Under the pieces are notes generated by a model. It was not told where the DNA came from. It searched no databases and saw nothing but the letters and a program-made list of their open reading frames with translations. Below, piece after piece: positions 9,105 through 18,118 of a stretch of DNA of 64,000 nucleotides. This DNA is from Bradyrhizobium lablabi. Lineage in GTDB: Bacteria; Pseudomonadota; Alphaproteobacteria; Rhizobiales; Xanthobacteraceae. The translations under genes were made by a program, and so were the position numbers. Location: positions 682,001 to 746,000 of the forward strand of contig NZ_JAFCJK010000001.1 in the NCBI RefSeq assembly GCF_018131005.1, written 5' to 3'. The stretch's first letter is position 1, and each line of letters begins with the position of its first letter.

Positions 9105-9159
9105 GCGAGCCTCGAAGGATGCACGGCCCTGCCCGTGCCCGTCGTGCTTCGAGGCTCGC
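9105..9159. repeat. REP-like hairpin downstream of the luciferase-like gene
   Basis: GCGAGCCTCGAAG at 9105-9117 is exactly the reverse complement of 9147-9159, giving a 13-bp perfect stem with a 29-base GC-rich loop. It starts 57 bp past the stop at 9047 and may also act as a transcription barrier. It resembles the dispersed palindromes found between genes in Bradyrhizobium. Confidence 0.65.
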
Positions 9160-9501
9160 CAAGTGATGCAATAGCTGCACGGCTCGCTCATTGTCCCGCA
9201 CGAATGCCATGGCGACGTTGTATCTCCGCATCCGTATGCGCGCAGTCTTGCCATTGTCGAGGCGATCATCGGCCAAATTCATCCAGCTACATTGCTGGCG
9301 CGTCTGGTAACGCTTGAACTAGCGCACGAGCGTGGCAGGTGCGACATGTCCATTCCCGAACCGATAGCTGAGGGTCCCTTTGACCATCGGGGACGATCGA
9401 CCGCTGTTGGACCCTAAGCGGACGTTACGACTTTGGCCGCGGGCGCCCTTTCCAGAGCGTGATGAGATTAAGTCGAGTAGCAACCTCGAAAGAATTGCGC
9501 T

Positions 9502-9651
9502 CCCTCTCCCCGCACTTACGGGGAGAGGGTTGGGGTGAGGGGCCGTCTCCGCGTAAACGGCGACAGAAGAATCCGCGGAAGGCTTCCCCTCACCCGGAAC
9601 GCATCTTACGATGCGTTCCGACCTCTCCCCGCAGGCGGGGCGAGGTGCAAG
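9502..9651. repeat. Composite palindromic intergenic repeat (three nested hairpins)
   Basis: Three inverted repeats are packed together. CCCTCTCCCCG (9502-9512) pairs with 9519-9529. GGAACGCATC (9596-9605) pairs with 9610-9619. CCTCTCCCCGC near 9621-9632 pairs imperfectly with the following GCGGGGCGAGG. In addition GGGGTGAGGGG (about 9533-9543) is complementary to CCCCTCACCC (9587-9596), so the whole block can fold on itself. The surrounding 9048-9806 stretch holds no convincing gene. Confidence 0.7.
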
Positions 9652-9806
9652 GAGCCAGCCGCTGAACCGATTCGACCTGACTTCATCCCACTCTAGCTGC
9701 ATCTGGCCGGCGCTCTCGGAGTGCCGAAGCGCCCTTTGTACTTCGGTTCAATCCGATCCCACCAAAGTCGTCCGGCTCGCGGCGGCCCTCCGCAAATGCA
9801 ATTACA

Positions 9807-9820
9807 TTGATTCATGTCAA
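9807..9820. promoter_or_regulatory. FixK/FNR-type box upstream of yidB
   Basis: TTGATTCATGTCAA matches TTGAT-N4-GTCAA, one base from the perfect dyad. It lies 80 bp before the yidB start at 9900, a plausible distance for an activator site near -40 of a promoter. This suggests low-oxygen induction. Confidence 0.65.
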
Positions 9821-9899
9821 AGATTGCCTCCAGCAAACGGGCACTACCGTTAGACCGGAGGCAAAGACCCCCAGTGAGAACTCGTTGCAGGAGGGAATC

Positions 9900-10367
9900 A
9901 TGAGCCGTGGAATGCCATCAATGACTGCGCTTCTCGGAATGCTTGCCCTTGCGGGATATCAGAATCGGGACAAGCTGATGGAAATTTTCAACAGCGCGAC
10001 GGGCGGCGCTTCCAAAAGCGACAGCGGCGGACAGGCGCGGGCACAGGGCGATCTTTCAAACGTTTTTGGCGGCCTTCTAGGTGGAGGAGGAGTCGGAAGC
10101 CTGCTTAGCGGCGGTCTCGGAGAATTGCTCGAGCAATTCACGAAAAACGGACAAGGAGAGGCAGCCGACTCCTGGGTCGGCCCCGGCCCCAACAAGGAGA
10201 TCTCGGCTCCTCAGCTCAAGCAAGCCATCGGACAGGATGTCTTGGCTACGCTGGTGCAGCAAACGGGACTGTCGCAAGAAGAACTTCTTGCCCGACTTTC
10301 GCGAGAACTGCCAACGGCCGTCGATAAATATACGCCGGACGGCCGTGTGCCCTCTCGCGATATTTGA
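9900..10367 (+). CDS. yidB: YidB family (DUF937-type) protein
   Basis: The start ATG at 9900 follows GCAGGAGGGAATC, a strong ribosome site, and gives 155 residues. The N-terminus is a short hydrophobic helix ([13 protein letters not shown]). A Gly-rich middle follows ([19 protein letters not shown]), then the conserved YidB C-terminal block with [12 protein letters not shown] and [11 protein letters not shown]...[15 protein letters not shown]. YidB proteins are small soluble or membrane-associated proteins of unknown biochemical function, often stress-linked. A FixK-type box sits 80 bp upstream, and the stress membrane protein gene follows 24 bp downstream, so the two are probably co-transcribed. 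A shortened paralogue lies at 25819. Confidence 0.88.
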   Translation: MSRGMPSMTALLGMLALAGYQNRDKLMEIFNSATGGASKSDSGGQARAQGDLSNVFGGLLGGGGVGSLLSGGLGELLEQFTKNGQGEAADSWVGPGPNKEISAPQLKQAIGQDVLATLVQQTGLSQEELLARLSRELPTAVDKYTPDGRVPSRDI

Positions 10368-10391
10368 GTGCACCGCCATAGGGAAAGCAAA

Positions 10392-10652
10392 ATGAGCATC
10401 ATCTGGACCATTATTATTGGGTTTTTGGCGGGCGTGGTCGCAAAATTCATCATGCCCGGAAGCAACGAACCTTCAGGATTCGTTATGACGACCATTTTGG
10501 GCATCGTGGGTTCGATCCTCGCATCTTATCTCGGACAAGCGCTCGGTTGGTACAAGGCTGGCGAGGGCGCCGGCTTCGTTGGTGCCGTAGTGGGAGCGAT
10601 AATCCTGCTGGCGTTATACGGATTCTTTGCCGGGAGGCGCAGCGCAGTTTGA
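10392..10652 (+). CDS. GlsB/YeaQ/YmgE family stress-response membrane protein
   Basis: An 86-residue protein with three hydrophobic segments (MSIIWTIIIGFLAGVVAKF; MTTILGIVGSILASYLGQAL; FVGAVVGAIILLALYGFF) and the Gly-rich pattern and length of the transglycosylase-associated YeaQ/GlsB family. Start ATG 10392 is preferred over an upstream ATG at 10368, because family members begin at this helix. The role is a small inner-membrane protein induced by general stress; no catalytic function is known. It lies 24 bp after yidB, probably in the same FixK-linked transcript. A hairpin follows at 10663. Confidence 0.88.
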   Translation: MSIIWTIIIGFLAGVVAKFIMPGSNEPSGFVMTTILGIVGSILASYLGQALGWYKAGEGAGFVGAVVGAIILLALYGFFAGRRSAV

Positions 10653-10662
10653 TCTACCGACA

Positions 10663-10686
10663 CTCGAGCTGAGGAAAAAGCTCGAG
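10663..10686. terminator. Hairpin after the GlsB-like gene
   Basis: CTCGAGCT (10663-10670) pairs perfectly with AGCTCGAG (10679-10686) across an 8-base purine-rich loop. No U-run follows, so its termination activity is uncertain. The rest of the 10653-10953 gap between convergent genes shows nothing else. Confidence 0.45.
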
Positions 10687-10953
10687 GCCGTTGCCCTGAT
10701 GTGCCATCAGCCCGGCCAAAGCCAATCGGTGACGCCAGCGTGACGGCGTGGAGCGCCGGGACCAAACATCTACGGGATGCGCGTCTGAAGACGCGCATCA
10801 CCGGCCCACGTCGGTTTGCGCCTGTGTCCTGTGTTGCAATTCACACTACGTGACAGGAAGTCGCGGCAAATGCGTCGCGCCCTCGCTCCTGCAACTCTTG
10901 GTCGGCTTCAATCACTTCGATGTTCAAATCCAATTTCGACGCGTTGAACCGCT

Positions 10954-12009
10954 TCAGTCGATTACATGATACCCGCCGTCGATGTAGATCGTATCTCCGG
11001 TGATGAGTCGCGCCACGTCGTGTGCGAGGAAGGCAGTTGCCGCACCGACGTCTTCGATGCTTACGAGACTCCTTGCGGGAGCCTTGGCTTTCGCCTTTTC
11101 GAGCAGCTTGTCGAATTCGGGAATGCCTGAAGCCGCCCGGGTCGCCAGCGGCCCCGGAGAGATGGCGTGCACGCGAATACCCTTTGGTCCCAGCTCCGCG
11201 GAGACGTACCTGACTGCACTTTCAAGGGCGGCCTTGGCGACACCCATAATGTTGTAGTTCTTCACAACCGTTCGACTGCCGTAATATGTCATCGTAAAAA
11301 GGGTCCCGCCTTTCTTCATCAGCGGTTCGGCCAGATGAGCCATCCGAAGAAACGTCCAGCATGAGACCTGCATGGTTGTCAAAAATCCATCCAGCGGCAC
11401 GTCGACCACCCGGCCGTGCAACGTCTGCTGTGGCGCGAATGCGATCGAATGTACGACAAAATCCAGCTTGCCCCACTCCTTTGCAATTCGCTCAAACACG
11501 GCTTCCATCTGCCCCGGCTCGCGGACGTCCAGCGGCATAACGATGGAGGACTCAAGGGCCCGCGCCAGCGGATCGACGTGCTTTTTGGCCTTCTCGTTCA
11601 GATAGGTGACGGCGAGATCGGCGCCGAACGCGCGAAAGGCGGCGGCACAACCCCATGCTATTGATTGTTCGTTGGCGATGCCCACGACCAGCCCCTTCTT
11701 GCCTTCCAGCAGCTTCGCCTTGACAGCCGGAATCAATCGAGCCTTACCGTTCTTCGGCATCTCCAGGGGTTCGCCGCGAGCATATCTCTCGGCGGCCTGC
11801 TTGAGGGTGGCGAAGGCGTGGCGGCGATCCTTCGCTTCGGCGGTCCGTGCGACCTCCTGACCGTTCACCTTCAACTGCCCTTCACCCCATGGAGCAACGT
11901 TGATCTCAAACCGGTCCTTGCCCAAGGTTGTGAAGAACTGCTGAACGGTTGCTCCTTTGCCTACAGCCATTTCCTTGTTCGGCTCCCAATTGGCGGTCTG
12001 TAGCGGCAT
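10954..12009 (-). CDS. FabI-like enoyl-ACP reductase with ~95-residue N-terminal extension
   Basis: Residues ~100-351 are an enoyl-[acyl-carrier-protein] reductase of the FabI type. The Gly-rich NAD site reads KGLVVGIANEQSIAWG. The catalytic set aligns as Tyr242, Tyr252 (NYNIMG) and Lys259, and HAISPGPL follows. Normal FabI is ~260 residues and starts at that Rossmann strand. Here ~95 extra residues precede it, with a beta-rich part (GKDRFEINVAPWGEG), a helix (HAFATLKQAAERYARGE) and no Rossmann features; I do not recognise this domain. It is the last gene of the pflB-pflA-aspT-focA operon, 39 bp after the focA-like gene. A role in recycling NADH or redirecting acyl chains under low oxygen is inference; the housekeeping FabI is probably elsewhere. 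Confidence 0.86.
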   Translation of the reverse strand: MPLQTANWEPNKEMAVGKGATVQQFFTTLGKDRFEINVAPWGEGQLKVNGQEVARTAEAKDRRHAFATLKQAAERYARGEPLEMPKNGKARLIPAVKAKLLEGKKGLVVGIANEQSIAWGCAAAFRAFGADLAVTYLNEKAKKHVDPLARALESSIVMPLDVREPGQMEAVFERIAKEWGKLDFVVHSIAFAPQQTLHGRVVDVPLDGFLTTMQVSCWTFLRMAHLAEPLMKKGGTLFTMTYYGSRTVVKNYNIMGVAKAALESAVRYVSAELGPKGIRVHAISPGPLATRAASGIPEFDKLLEKAKAKAPARSLVSIEDVGAATAFLAHDVARLITGDTIYIDGGYHVID

Positions 12010-12048
12010 GATGATAGTCCTCGCACGTGTCGTTAGATTCAGAACCCG

Positions 12049-12915
12049 TTACTTCTCGTCGCGATACGATGCGCCGAACGCCGCCCGATAAATCGCCCAG
12101 TAGACCGCGCCGACACATCCGGCACCACCCACGATATTGCCAAGCGTCACAGGTAGGAGATTGTGGATAATCCCCGTGATGGTGATCGGCGATGCGTCGA
12201 AATTCGCCGGAGCGTGGCCTGTCTGGATCAACAGCCACGCCAGGGGCAGGAAATACATGTTGGCAACGCAGTGCTCGAAGCCGGCCGCTATGAAGGCCGA
12301 GACCGGCAAAACGACCGCAATCATCTTGTCGGTCACGGATCGGCCTGCATAGGCGAGCCAGACTGCCGCGCACACGAGCACGTTGCACAGAATTCCCTTG
12401 AAAAACAGCGTCACCACATCGGGACGGATTTTCCCGGCTGCTGTATTCAACACAGACAAGCCGATGCGGCCATCGTTCATGTCCAGATGATGCGAAAAGA
12501 AGACAAGGACGATTAGTCCAAGCGCCCCAAACAAGTTACCGAACCAGATGATAGTCCAGTTACTCAGCATCGTCCGCGTGGAAACCTTTCCACTGGCCCA
12601 AGCCATCACGATCAGGTTGTTGCCCGTGAACAGCTCGGCGCCTCCTACAAGAACGAGTACCAATCCAAGCGTGAAAACCAGTCCGCCGACGACGCGTGCG
12701 GTGGCGAAGCTGAGGGACGCATCGCTGGCGACGATGGTATAGTAGAGCGCGCCGAAGCCGACGCCGCCGCCTGCCACGATCGCCAGCATGAAGGAGGCGA
12801 GAAAGGGTAGATTGGCTTTCTTCACGCCGACCTTCTCGACAGCCTCCTTAATCTCGGCGGGGCTGTAAGCTTGCAGATTGAAAATGGGCTGTGGCGCGGG
12901 TATCGGCTCGGCCAT
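12049..12915 (-). CDS. focA: Formate/nitrite transporter family channel (FocA-like)
   Basis: The start at 12915 is set by GGGAGGTAAGACAGCG just upstream and gives a 288-residue protein. It has six hydrophobic segments and FNT signatures: GGAELFTGNNL in the TM2 region, and GFEHCVANMYFLPLAW with the pore His (His215). Family members form pentameric inner-membrane channels for formate, nitrite or other small anions. Its place behind pflB and pflA argues for formate export or re-import during anaerobic pyruvate cleavage. The gap to the AspT-like gene is 33 bp, so it is in the same operon. The gene name is by family and context; nitrite or lactate specificity is not excluded. Confidence 0.9.
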   Translation of the reverse strand: MAEPIPAPQPIFNLQAYSPAEIKEAVEKVGVKKANLPFLASFMLAIVAGGGVGFGALYYTIVASDASLSFATARVVGGLVFTLGLVLVLVGGAELFTGNNLIVMAWASGKVSTRTMLSNWTIIWFGNLFGALGLIVLVFFSHHLDMNDGRIGLSVLNTAAGKIRPDVVTLFFKGILCNVLVCAAVWLAYAGRSVTDKMIAVVLPVSAFIAAGFEHCVANMYFLPLAWLLIQTGHAPANFDASPITITGIIHNLLPVTLGNIVGGAGCVGAVYWAIYRAAFGASYRDEK

Positions 12916-12948
12916 CGCTGTCTTACCTCCCTCGCCGCGCACGCATCC

Positions 12949-14550
12949 CTACCCGCCAGCTCCACCTGTCGCCAGGAGCCCGACGATCTGCGCAGAGATC
13001 ACTTTCACCAAGGTCATCGACGGGAAGATCATGGCGTAGCCGATGTCCGGGCGTTCGGTCGGCGCCATCTTTGTCGAATAGACCAGGATGGCCGGGTTTC
13101 CCGTCGCTCCGGATGCCACGCCGACCAAGTCGTCGTACGGTATCTTAAGTATGTAATGGCCAACCAGCAGGACGATGAACACCGTCGTCAGTAGTATGGC
13201 AACTCCGATAAACAGCATCGTAAAGCCCGACTCGGCCACAGTGCGGACGAAGGGTTGGCCGGCATTGACGCCAACGGTTGCGAGAAACATCGCCAAGCCG
13301 AAATTTCGCAGAACGATGTTCGCAGGCAAGGGCATCGTCCAGAGCAATGGGCCGGTGCGACGGAGCTTGCCGAGAATTAGCGCGACGATCAGCGGTCCGC
13401 CTCCGATGCCGAGTGTCACGATGCCGACGCCGGGAATTGGAATTGGAATAAGTCCGAGCAGAACACCCAGAACCATTCCAATCCCAAGCGAGACATAGCT
13501 GAATTCGGCCGCTGCCTTAACTGTATCGCCGAAGTGACGCCGGATCTCTTCCTTCCGATCGGGTGGCAGCAGCACGCCGACGCGGTCGCCAAATTCCAGC
13601 ATCAAGTCCGGCGACGGCACCAAGTCAGCATCGTATCGCCGGACGTGCAAAAGATGTGTCGGATAACCGGCTGGCATCGGAAGATTGGCGAGAGGTACAC
13701 CAACCACACTCGCCTTTCCGACAAAAACTCGGATGTAGTCCAGATCGGCACGATCACTTGCCAACCTCCCCGGCTCGAGACTCCCGAGTTGCGCGGCGGC
13801 CTTGCCAATCGCATCCTCACGCTCCGCGACGACCAAAACGGCATCTCCCGCGGACAATGCCATCTCGGGTTCTGGAACGAAGTTTCGGCCACCCTTTCGA
13901 ACCATCGTAACCTGAACGTCGGCCAAGGCGGTGCTCGTCAAATCCTGGAGCTTCTTCCCGCTAAACGCCTGGCCGATTGAAATCTCAGCCATGTGGAAAC
14001 GCTGAGCCTTTACCGGAAATTTCGGCTTCACAATGCGCGTCATGAAATAGATGCAGAGGATCGGTCCGATAACGCCGAACGGATACGCGATAGAATAGCC
14101 AATCGATGGATCCTTGTTCTTCATGACGTCGAGTGCCGCTTGAAGCGACGCGGTGCTGGTCATCGATCCTGCATAAAGACCGAGCGTATGTCCGATCTTG
14201 ATGCTGAAGATGTGTCCCAGTCCGAGCGCAACGAAGAGGCCTGCGATGCAGGCAACGAGCGCCAACAGATTGTACTTCTGGCCGACGCCAACCATGCCCT
14301 CGAAGAACTGGCGGCCATAAAGGATGCCGATGCCGTATAGAAACATGATCAGGCCCGTGAGCCCAATCGGGCCTATAATCTGGGCTTTGGGCGCAAACGC
14401 CCCGATTGCAAGGCCGACGAACAGAACCGCCCCGACCCCAAGCGAAAACCCCGCAATGTTGATCTGGCCGACCAGATAGCCCAACCCGATCGCCAGAAAC
14501 GCCGTCAGGATCGGCTGACTGCCGATGATATCGCGAGCTAGATCCAACAT
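12949..14550 (-). CDS. Aspartate:alanine exchanger family transporter (AspT/YidE-like)
   Basis: The 533-residue membrane protein has two hydrophobic halves (about residues 1-185 and 365-530) around a hydrophilic centre. The centre contains two RCK_C/TrkA-C-like domains (about 200-265, with AGDAVLVVAERED, and 270-345, with FGDRVGVLLPPD). This is the architecture of the AAE transporter family, whose characterised member AspT exchanges aspartate for alanine and generates proton motive force. It sits within the pfl operon, 34 bp after pflA and 33 bp before focA. A role in exchanging a dicarboxylate or amino-acid fermentation product is plausible but inferred; RCK domains hint at ligand gating. 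Confidence 0.87.
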   Translation of the reverse strand: MLDLARDIIGSQPILTAFLAIGLGYLVGQINIAGFSLGVGAVLFVGLAIGAFAPKAQIIGPIGLTGLIMFLYGIGILYGRQFFEGMVGVGQKYNLLALVACIAGLFVALGLGHIFSIKIGHTLGLYAGSMTSTASLQAALDVMKNKDPSIGYSIAYPFGVIGPILCIYFMTRIVKPKFPVKAQRFHMAEISIGQAFSGKKLQDLTSTALADVQVTMVRKGGRNFVPEPEMALSAGDAVLVVAEREDAIGKAAAQLGSLEPGRLASDRADLDYIRVFVGKASVVGVPLANLPMPAGYPTHLLHVRRYDADLVPSPDLMLEFGDRVGVLLPPDRKEEIRRHFGDTVKAAAEFSYVSLGIGMVLGVLLGLIPIPIPGVGIVTLGIGGGPLIVALILGKLRRTGPLLWTMPLPANIVLRNFGLAMFLATVGVNAGQPFVRTVAESGFTMLFIGVAILLTTVFIVLLVGHYILKIPYDDLVGVASGATGNPAILVYSTKMAPTERPDIGYAMIFPSMTLVKVISAQIVGLLATGGAGG

Positions 14551-14584
14551 TCTTTGCTCCCGGATAGCCGGATTGATAGATCGA

Positions 14585-15412
14585 TCAGCGCACTTGGCAC
14601 CCCGCAGCCCGGAACTGTTCGATCACCCTACCCACCAGTTCGCGGTCGGCTGGCAGCGTGTCTTCGAGCTTGTAATCGAGGCCCATCGCCTTCCATTTGA
14701 ACGAGCCCATCTGGTGAAATGGCTGCACCTCCACCCACTCGACGTTCTTCATCGGCGCGACAAATCGCCCGATGCCGTCGACATTCGCGGGATCGTCGGT
14801 CTCGCCGGGCACGAGCGTGAAGCGAACCCAAACCGGCTTCGACATCGAAGCAAGACGCTCAGCGAAGCGAAGCGTCGGAGCCAGGTCGCGGCCGGTAACT
14901 CGTCGGTATGTTTCCGGGTCCGAACTTTTAATGTCGAGAAGAACGAGATCGATTTCCGACAAGTAGGCCTCGTCCGCGCGATCGCCGAGAAATCCCGAGG
15001 TCTGAATGGCCGTGTGCAGACCCATTTTTCTGGCGCCGGCGAATATCCGTCGGGTGAATGCAAGCTGCACCATCGGCTCGCCGCCCGAGATGGTCAGCCC
15101 GCCACCAAGGGCCTGGATTGACGGTGCGAAATCGCTAATCCGGCGGAGCACCTGATCGACCGAGACATAGGTGCCGTCCTTGAGATGCCAGGTGTCCGGA
15201 TTGTGACAATAGGTACACCGCAGAAGGCAACCGGAGACGAAAAGCACGAGGCGAAGGCCAGGGCCATCGTAGCGCGATGACGTTTCATAGGAATGGCAAT
15301 AGCCAAACGAGCCGACTTCGTCCTTGATCTTGTCTTCATCGGGCGCGTCGGGCGAAATTCCGACCCGGAGGTCGTGACGACTTCCGGGCTCCAATGCCTG
15401 CACCGTGGACAT
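14585..15412 (-). CDS. pflA: Pyruvate formate-lyase activating enzyme (radical SAM)
   Basis: The 275-residue protein carries the radical-SAM cluster motif CLLRCTYC (Cys62, Cys66, Cys69; CxxxCxxC), GGLTISGGEP for SAM binding, and the PflA-typical NPDTWHLKDG segment. It installs the glycyl radical on PflB using reduced flavodoxin or ferredoxin and S-adenosylmethionine in the cytosol. The N-terminus is ~30 residues longer than E. coli PflA. The start lies 12 bp from the pflB stop, so the pair is co-transcribed and probably translationally linked. Confidence 0.95.
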   Translation of the reverse strand: MSTVQALEPGSRHDLRVGISPDAPDEDKIKDEVGSFGYCHSYETSSRYDGPGLRLVLFVSGCLLRCTYCHNPDTWHLKDGTYVSVDQVLRRISDFAPSIQALGGGLTISGGEPMVQLAFTRRIFAGARKMGLHTAIQTSGFLGDRADEAYLSEIDLVLLDIKSSDPETYRRVTGRDLAPTLRFAERLASMSKPVWVRFTLVPGETDDPANVDGIGRFVAPMKNVEWVEVQPFHQMGSFKWKAMGLDYKLEDTLPADRELVGRVIEQFRAAGCQVR

Positions 15413-15424
15413 AGCGCACCTCGG

Positions 15425-17695
15425 TCAGATCTGGCCGTGGAAAGTGCGGCTGATGACGTCTCGCTGCTGCTCGGGCGTCAGCCGCACGAAATTCACGGCG
15501 TAACCCGAGACCCGGATCGTGAGCTGCGGATATTTGTCTGGGTTCTTCATGGCGTCTTCGAGCGTCTCCCTGTCGATGACGTTCAGGTTCATGTGGAAGC
15601 CACCCCGATCGAAATAGACGTCGAACGCCTTCACCGCCTCGTCCAGCAGTTGACTTTCCGACAGATGAGCCTTTTGGGGCGCGACAGAGACCGTGTAGCT
15701 GATGCCATCCTGCGCATCCCTGTACGGAAGCTTCGCTACCGAAAGGCAGGAGGCCAGCCAGCCATGGCTGTCGCGTCCGTGCATCGGATTGGCGCCGGGC
15801 CCGAATGGCTCGCCCTTGCGCCGGCCGTCCGGAGTGTTTCCGGTAGCCTTGCCGTAGACGACGTTGGAGGTGATCGTGAGCACACTCTGGGTGTGCGTCG
15901 CGTTACGGTAAGTCGGATGCTTGCGGATCTTCTCCATGAAGCTGGTGACGATGCTTGAGGCGATCTGATCGACCCGATCGTCGTTGTTGCCGAATTGCGG
16001 CGTCGACTGGTTGTCTTCGTTCTGATAGTCGACAATCAAGCCTCTGTCATCGCGCGTAACTCGGATCTTCCCGTACTTGATGGCGCTGAGGCTGTCGGCG
16101 ACCACCGAAAGGCCGGCGATGCCGAAGGCCATGGTCCGCAGGATGTCGCGGTCGTGAAGGGCCATCTCCAGTCGCTCATAGAAGTACTTGTCGTGCATGT
16201 AGTGAATGCAATTCATGGCGTGCACATACGTCTTTGCCAGCCATTCCATCGTCGTGTCGAACTTGACCATGACGTCGTCATAGTCGAGGAAGTCGCCAGC
16301 GACTGGCATAGTCCCGGGTGCGACCTGTTCGCCGGAGACCTCGTCGCGGCCGCCATTGATGGCGTAAAGCAGAGCCTTCGCAAGGTTGACGCGGGCGCCG
16401 AAGAACTGCATCTGCTTGCCCAGCCGCATCGCTGAGACGCAGCAGGCGATCCCGTAGTCGTCCCCCCAGAAAGGCCGCATCAGATCGTCGTTTTCGTATT
16501 GAAGCGAGGACGTGTCGCGGCTGACCTTCACGCAGTACCGTTTGAAGGGCGCAGGCATGTGGTTCGACCAGAGCACCGTGATGTTCGGCTCCGGCGCGGG
16601 TCCCAGATTGTAGAGGGTATGCAGCATGCGGTAGCTGCTTTTCGTTACTAGAGCACGCCCGTCGAGATCCATGCCGCCGACGCACTCGGTCGCCCAATAG
16701 GGGTCGCCGCTGAACAGCGCGTCATAGTCCGGAGTGCGAAGGAAGCGGACGATGCGCAGTTTCTGCACCAGCTGGTCCCAGAGCTCCTGAGCCCGAGCCT
16801 CGTCGAGAATGCCTGTCTTCAAGTCGCGTTCGATGTAGACGTCGAGGAAGCTTGAGATGCGACCGATCGACATCGCCGCCCCGTTGGCCTCCTTGATTGC
16901 GCCTAGATAGGCAAAATAGGTCCATTGGAATGCCTCCTCAGCATTCGTGGCCGGCTTTGAAATATCGCGGTCATAGAGCTTCGCCATCGAAGCGAGATCC
17001 TTGAGTGCGCGAAGCTGTTCGGACAGCTCTTCGCGCATCCGAATGATGTCGTCGGTCGGCCACATGTCGTCGATCTGCGCACGCTCCGCGCGTTTTCCTT
17101 CTATGAGGCGATCGACACCGTAGAGAGCGACTCGACGATAGTCGCCGATGATGCGCCCGCGGCCGTAGGCATCCGGAAGTCCGGTAATGACACCCGATCT
17201 ACGGCAATTCATGATTTCGGGCGTATAGGCGTCGAATACCCCGTCATTGTGCGACTTCCGGTATTTCGTGAACGTCTCGTGCACGGCTGCATCCGGCTCG
17301 AAGCCGGCAGCCTTCAGGCCCGCCTCTACCATTCGCAGCCCGCCGAACGGGAAGATTGCCCGCTTGAACGGCTGATCGGTCTGAAGTCCCACCACAACCT
17401 CATTATTGCGATCGATGTAACCTGCCTTGTGGGCGAGCATTGTCGACGGAGACTTTGTATCGACCGCAAGGACTCCCTTTTTCCTTTCATCCGCGAAATA
17501 CGGTTGCAGTTTCGCCCAAACCGCTTTTGTGCGCTGCGATGCCCCTGCGAGGAAGTCCTCGTTGCCGCTGTAAGGCGTGACGTTTCGGACAATGAAATCG
17601 CGAACGTTAATGGAGGTCTGCCAGTCTCCCGGCCGGAATCCCTTCCAGCAATCCCCGGTGTCGACTTCCTTTCTGAGAGCGGCGCTTGCTTTCAT
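15425..17695 (-). CDS. pflB: Pyruvate formate-lyase (formate C-acetyltransferase)
   Basis: Start ATG 17695 follows GGGAGACGTACC and gives 756 residues; a 24-codon longer frame has no support. The active-site pair Cys418-Cys419 lies in [17 protein letters not shown], and the glycyl-radical loop [17 protein letters not shown] carries Gly731 near the C-terminus. Length and spacing match the E. coli enzyme. It cleaves pyruvate with CoA to acetyl-CoA and formate without oxygen; the radical form is destroyed by O2. It is the first gene of the operon, and a perfect FNR/FixK dyad lies 101 bp before its start, fitting anaerobic control. An intact PflB is unusual for an otherwise respiratory alphaproteobacterium. 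Confidence 0.96.
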   Translation of the reverse strand: MKASAALRKEVDTGDCWKGFRPGDWQTSINVRDFIVRNVTPYSGNEDFLAGASQRTKAVWAKLQPYFADERKKGVLAVDTKSPSTMLAHKAGYIDRNNEVVVGLQTDQPFKRAIFPFGGLRMVEAGLKAAGFEPDAAVHETFTKYRKSHNDGVFDAYTPEIMNCRRSGVITGLPDAYGRGRIIGDYRRVALYGVDRLIEGKRAERAQIDDMWPTDDIIRMREELSEQLRALKDLASMAKLYDRDISKPATNAEEAFQWTYFAYLGAIKEANGAAMSIGRISSFLDVYIERDLKTGILDEARAQELWDQLVQKLRIVRFLRTPDYDALFSGDPYWATECVGGMDLDGRALVTKSSYRMLHTLYNLGPAPEPNITVLWSNHMPAPFKRYCVKVSRDTSSLQYENDDLMRPFWGDDYGIACCVSAMRLGKQMQFFGARVNLAKALLYAINGGRDEVSGEQVAPGTMPVAGDFLDYDDVMVKFDTTMEWLAKTYVHAMNCIHYMHDKYFYERLEMALHDRDILRTMAFGIAGLSVVADSLSAIKYGKIRVTRDDRGLIVDYQNEDNQSTPQFGNNDDRVDQIASSIVTSFMEKIRKHPTYRNATHTQSVLTITSNVVYGKATGNTPDGRRKGEPFGPGANPMHGRDSHGWLASCLSVAKLPYRDAQDGISYTVSVAPQKAHLSESQLLDEAVKAFDVYFDRGGFHMNLNVIDRETLEDAMKNPDKYPQLTIRVSGYAVNFVRLTPEQQRDVISRTFHGQI

Positions 17696-17795
17696 GGTAC
17701 GTCTCCCACCAGCGTATGTTTGATTAGGTGCCCGTGCGGGTGAAATCCATACAGGCAGCGGCCTCAAAGATTGGTCTCGATCAGTTCGTAGATGC

Positions 17796-17809
17796 TTGAT
17801 CTAAATCAA
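17796..17809. promoter_or_regulatory. Perfect FixK/FNR box between pflB and the pta remnant
   Basis: TTGATCTAAATCAA is a perfect TTGAT-N4-ATCAA dyad. It lies 101 bp before the pflB ATG (leftward) and 69 bp before the pta-fragment ATG (rightward), so it could serve both divergent promoters under low oxygen. Confidence 0.82.
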
Positions 17810-17877
17810 GCTCGCGCAGCCGTAGCCGCTTCTGCGTGCTTTGCCTGACTGATCTGCGCGGATCCCGAGGGGGAATC

Positions 17878-18108
17878 ATGAATGCAACGGCAGCGGAGAC
17901 CGGCGATACGAAATCCCGGACCAAGTATGACAAATTGATCGCCGCAACGCAGAGCATCTCGCCAGTGCCGACTATCGTGGTTCACCCCCGCGACGAGACA
18001 TCGTTGCACGGTGCGGGAGATAGCGCTGGAGCCGGCATCATCCAGCCAATCCTGGTCGGCCCGGCAGCCAAGATCAGGGACACACGTGGTCACGCGTTGA
18101 ACGATTGA
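17878..18108 (+). pseudogene. 5' remnant of a phosphate acetyltransferase gene
   Basis: The 76-residue frame begins after GAGGGGGAATC at ATG 17878 and contains YDKLIAATQSISPVPTIVVH and GAGIIQPILVGPAAKIRDT. That is the N-terminal pattern of the phosphate acetyl/butyryl transferase domain, as in bifunctional enoyl-CoA hydratase/phosphate acetyltransferases. Family proteins have about 300 or more residues; here the similarity stops at RDT and a stop codon follows, with no continuation in any frame before 18355. The start region and the FixK box are intact, so the 3' part was lost by deletion. No ackA is present in the window. Confidence 0.72.
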
Positions 18109-18118
18109 TCTATGTCAA
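18105..18118. promoter_or_regulatory. FixK/FNR-type box at the end of the pta remnant
   Basis: TTGATCTATGTCAA fits TTGAT-N4-GTCAA. It overlaps the last codons of the pta fragment and lies 236 bp before the hydrolase start at 18355. It may drive the hydrolase-phasin genes if the transcript has a long leader. Confidence 0.6.
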
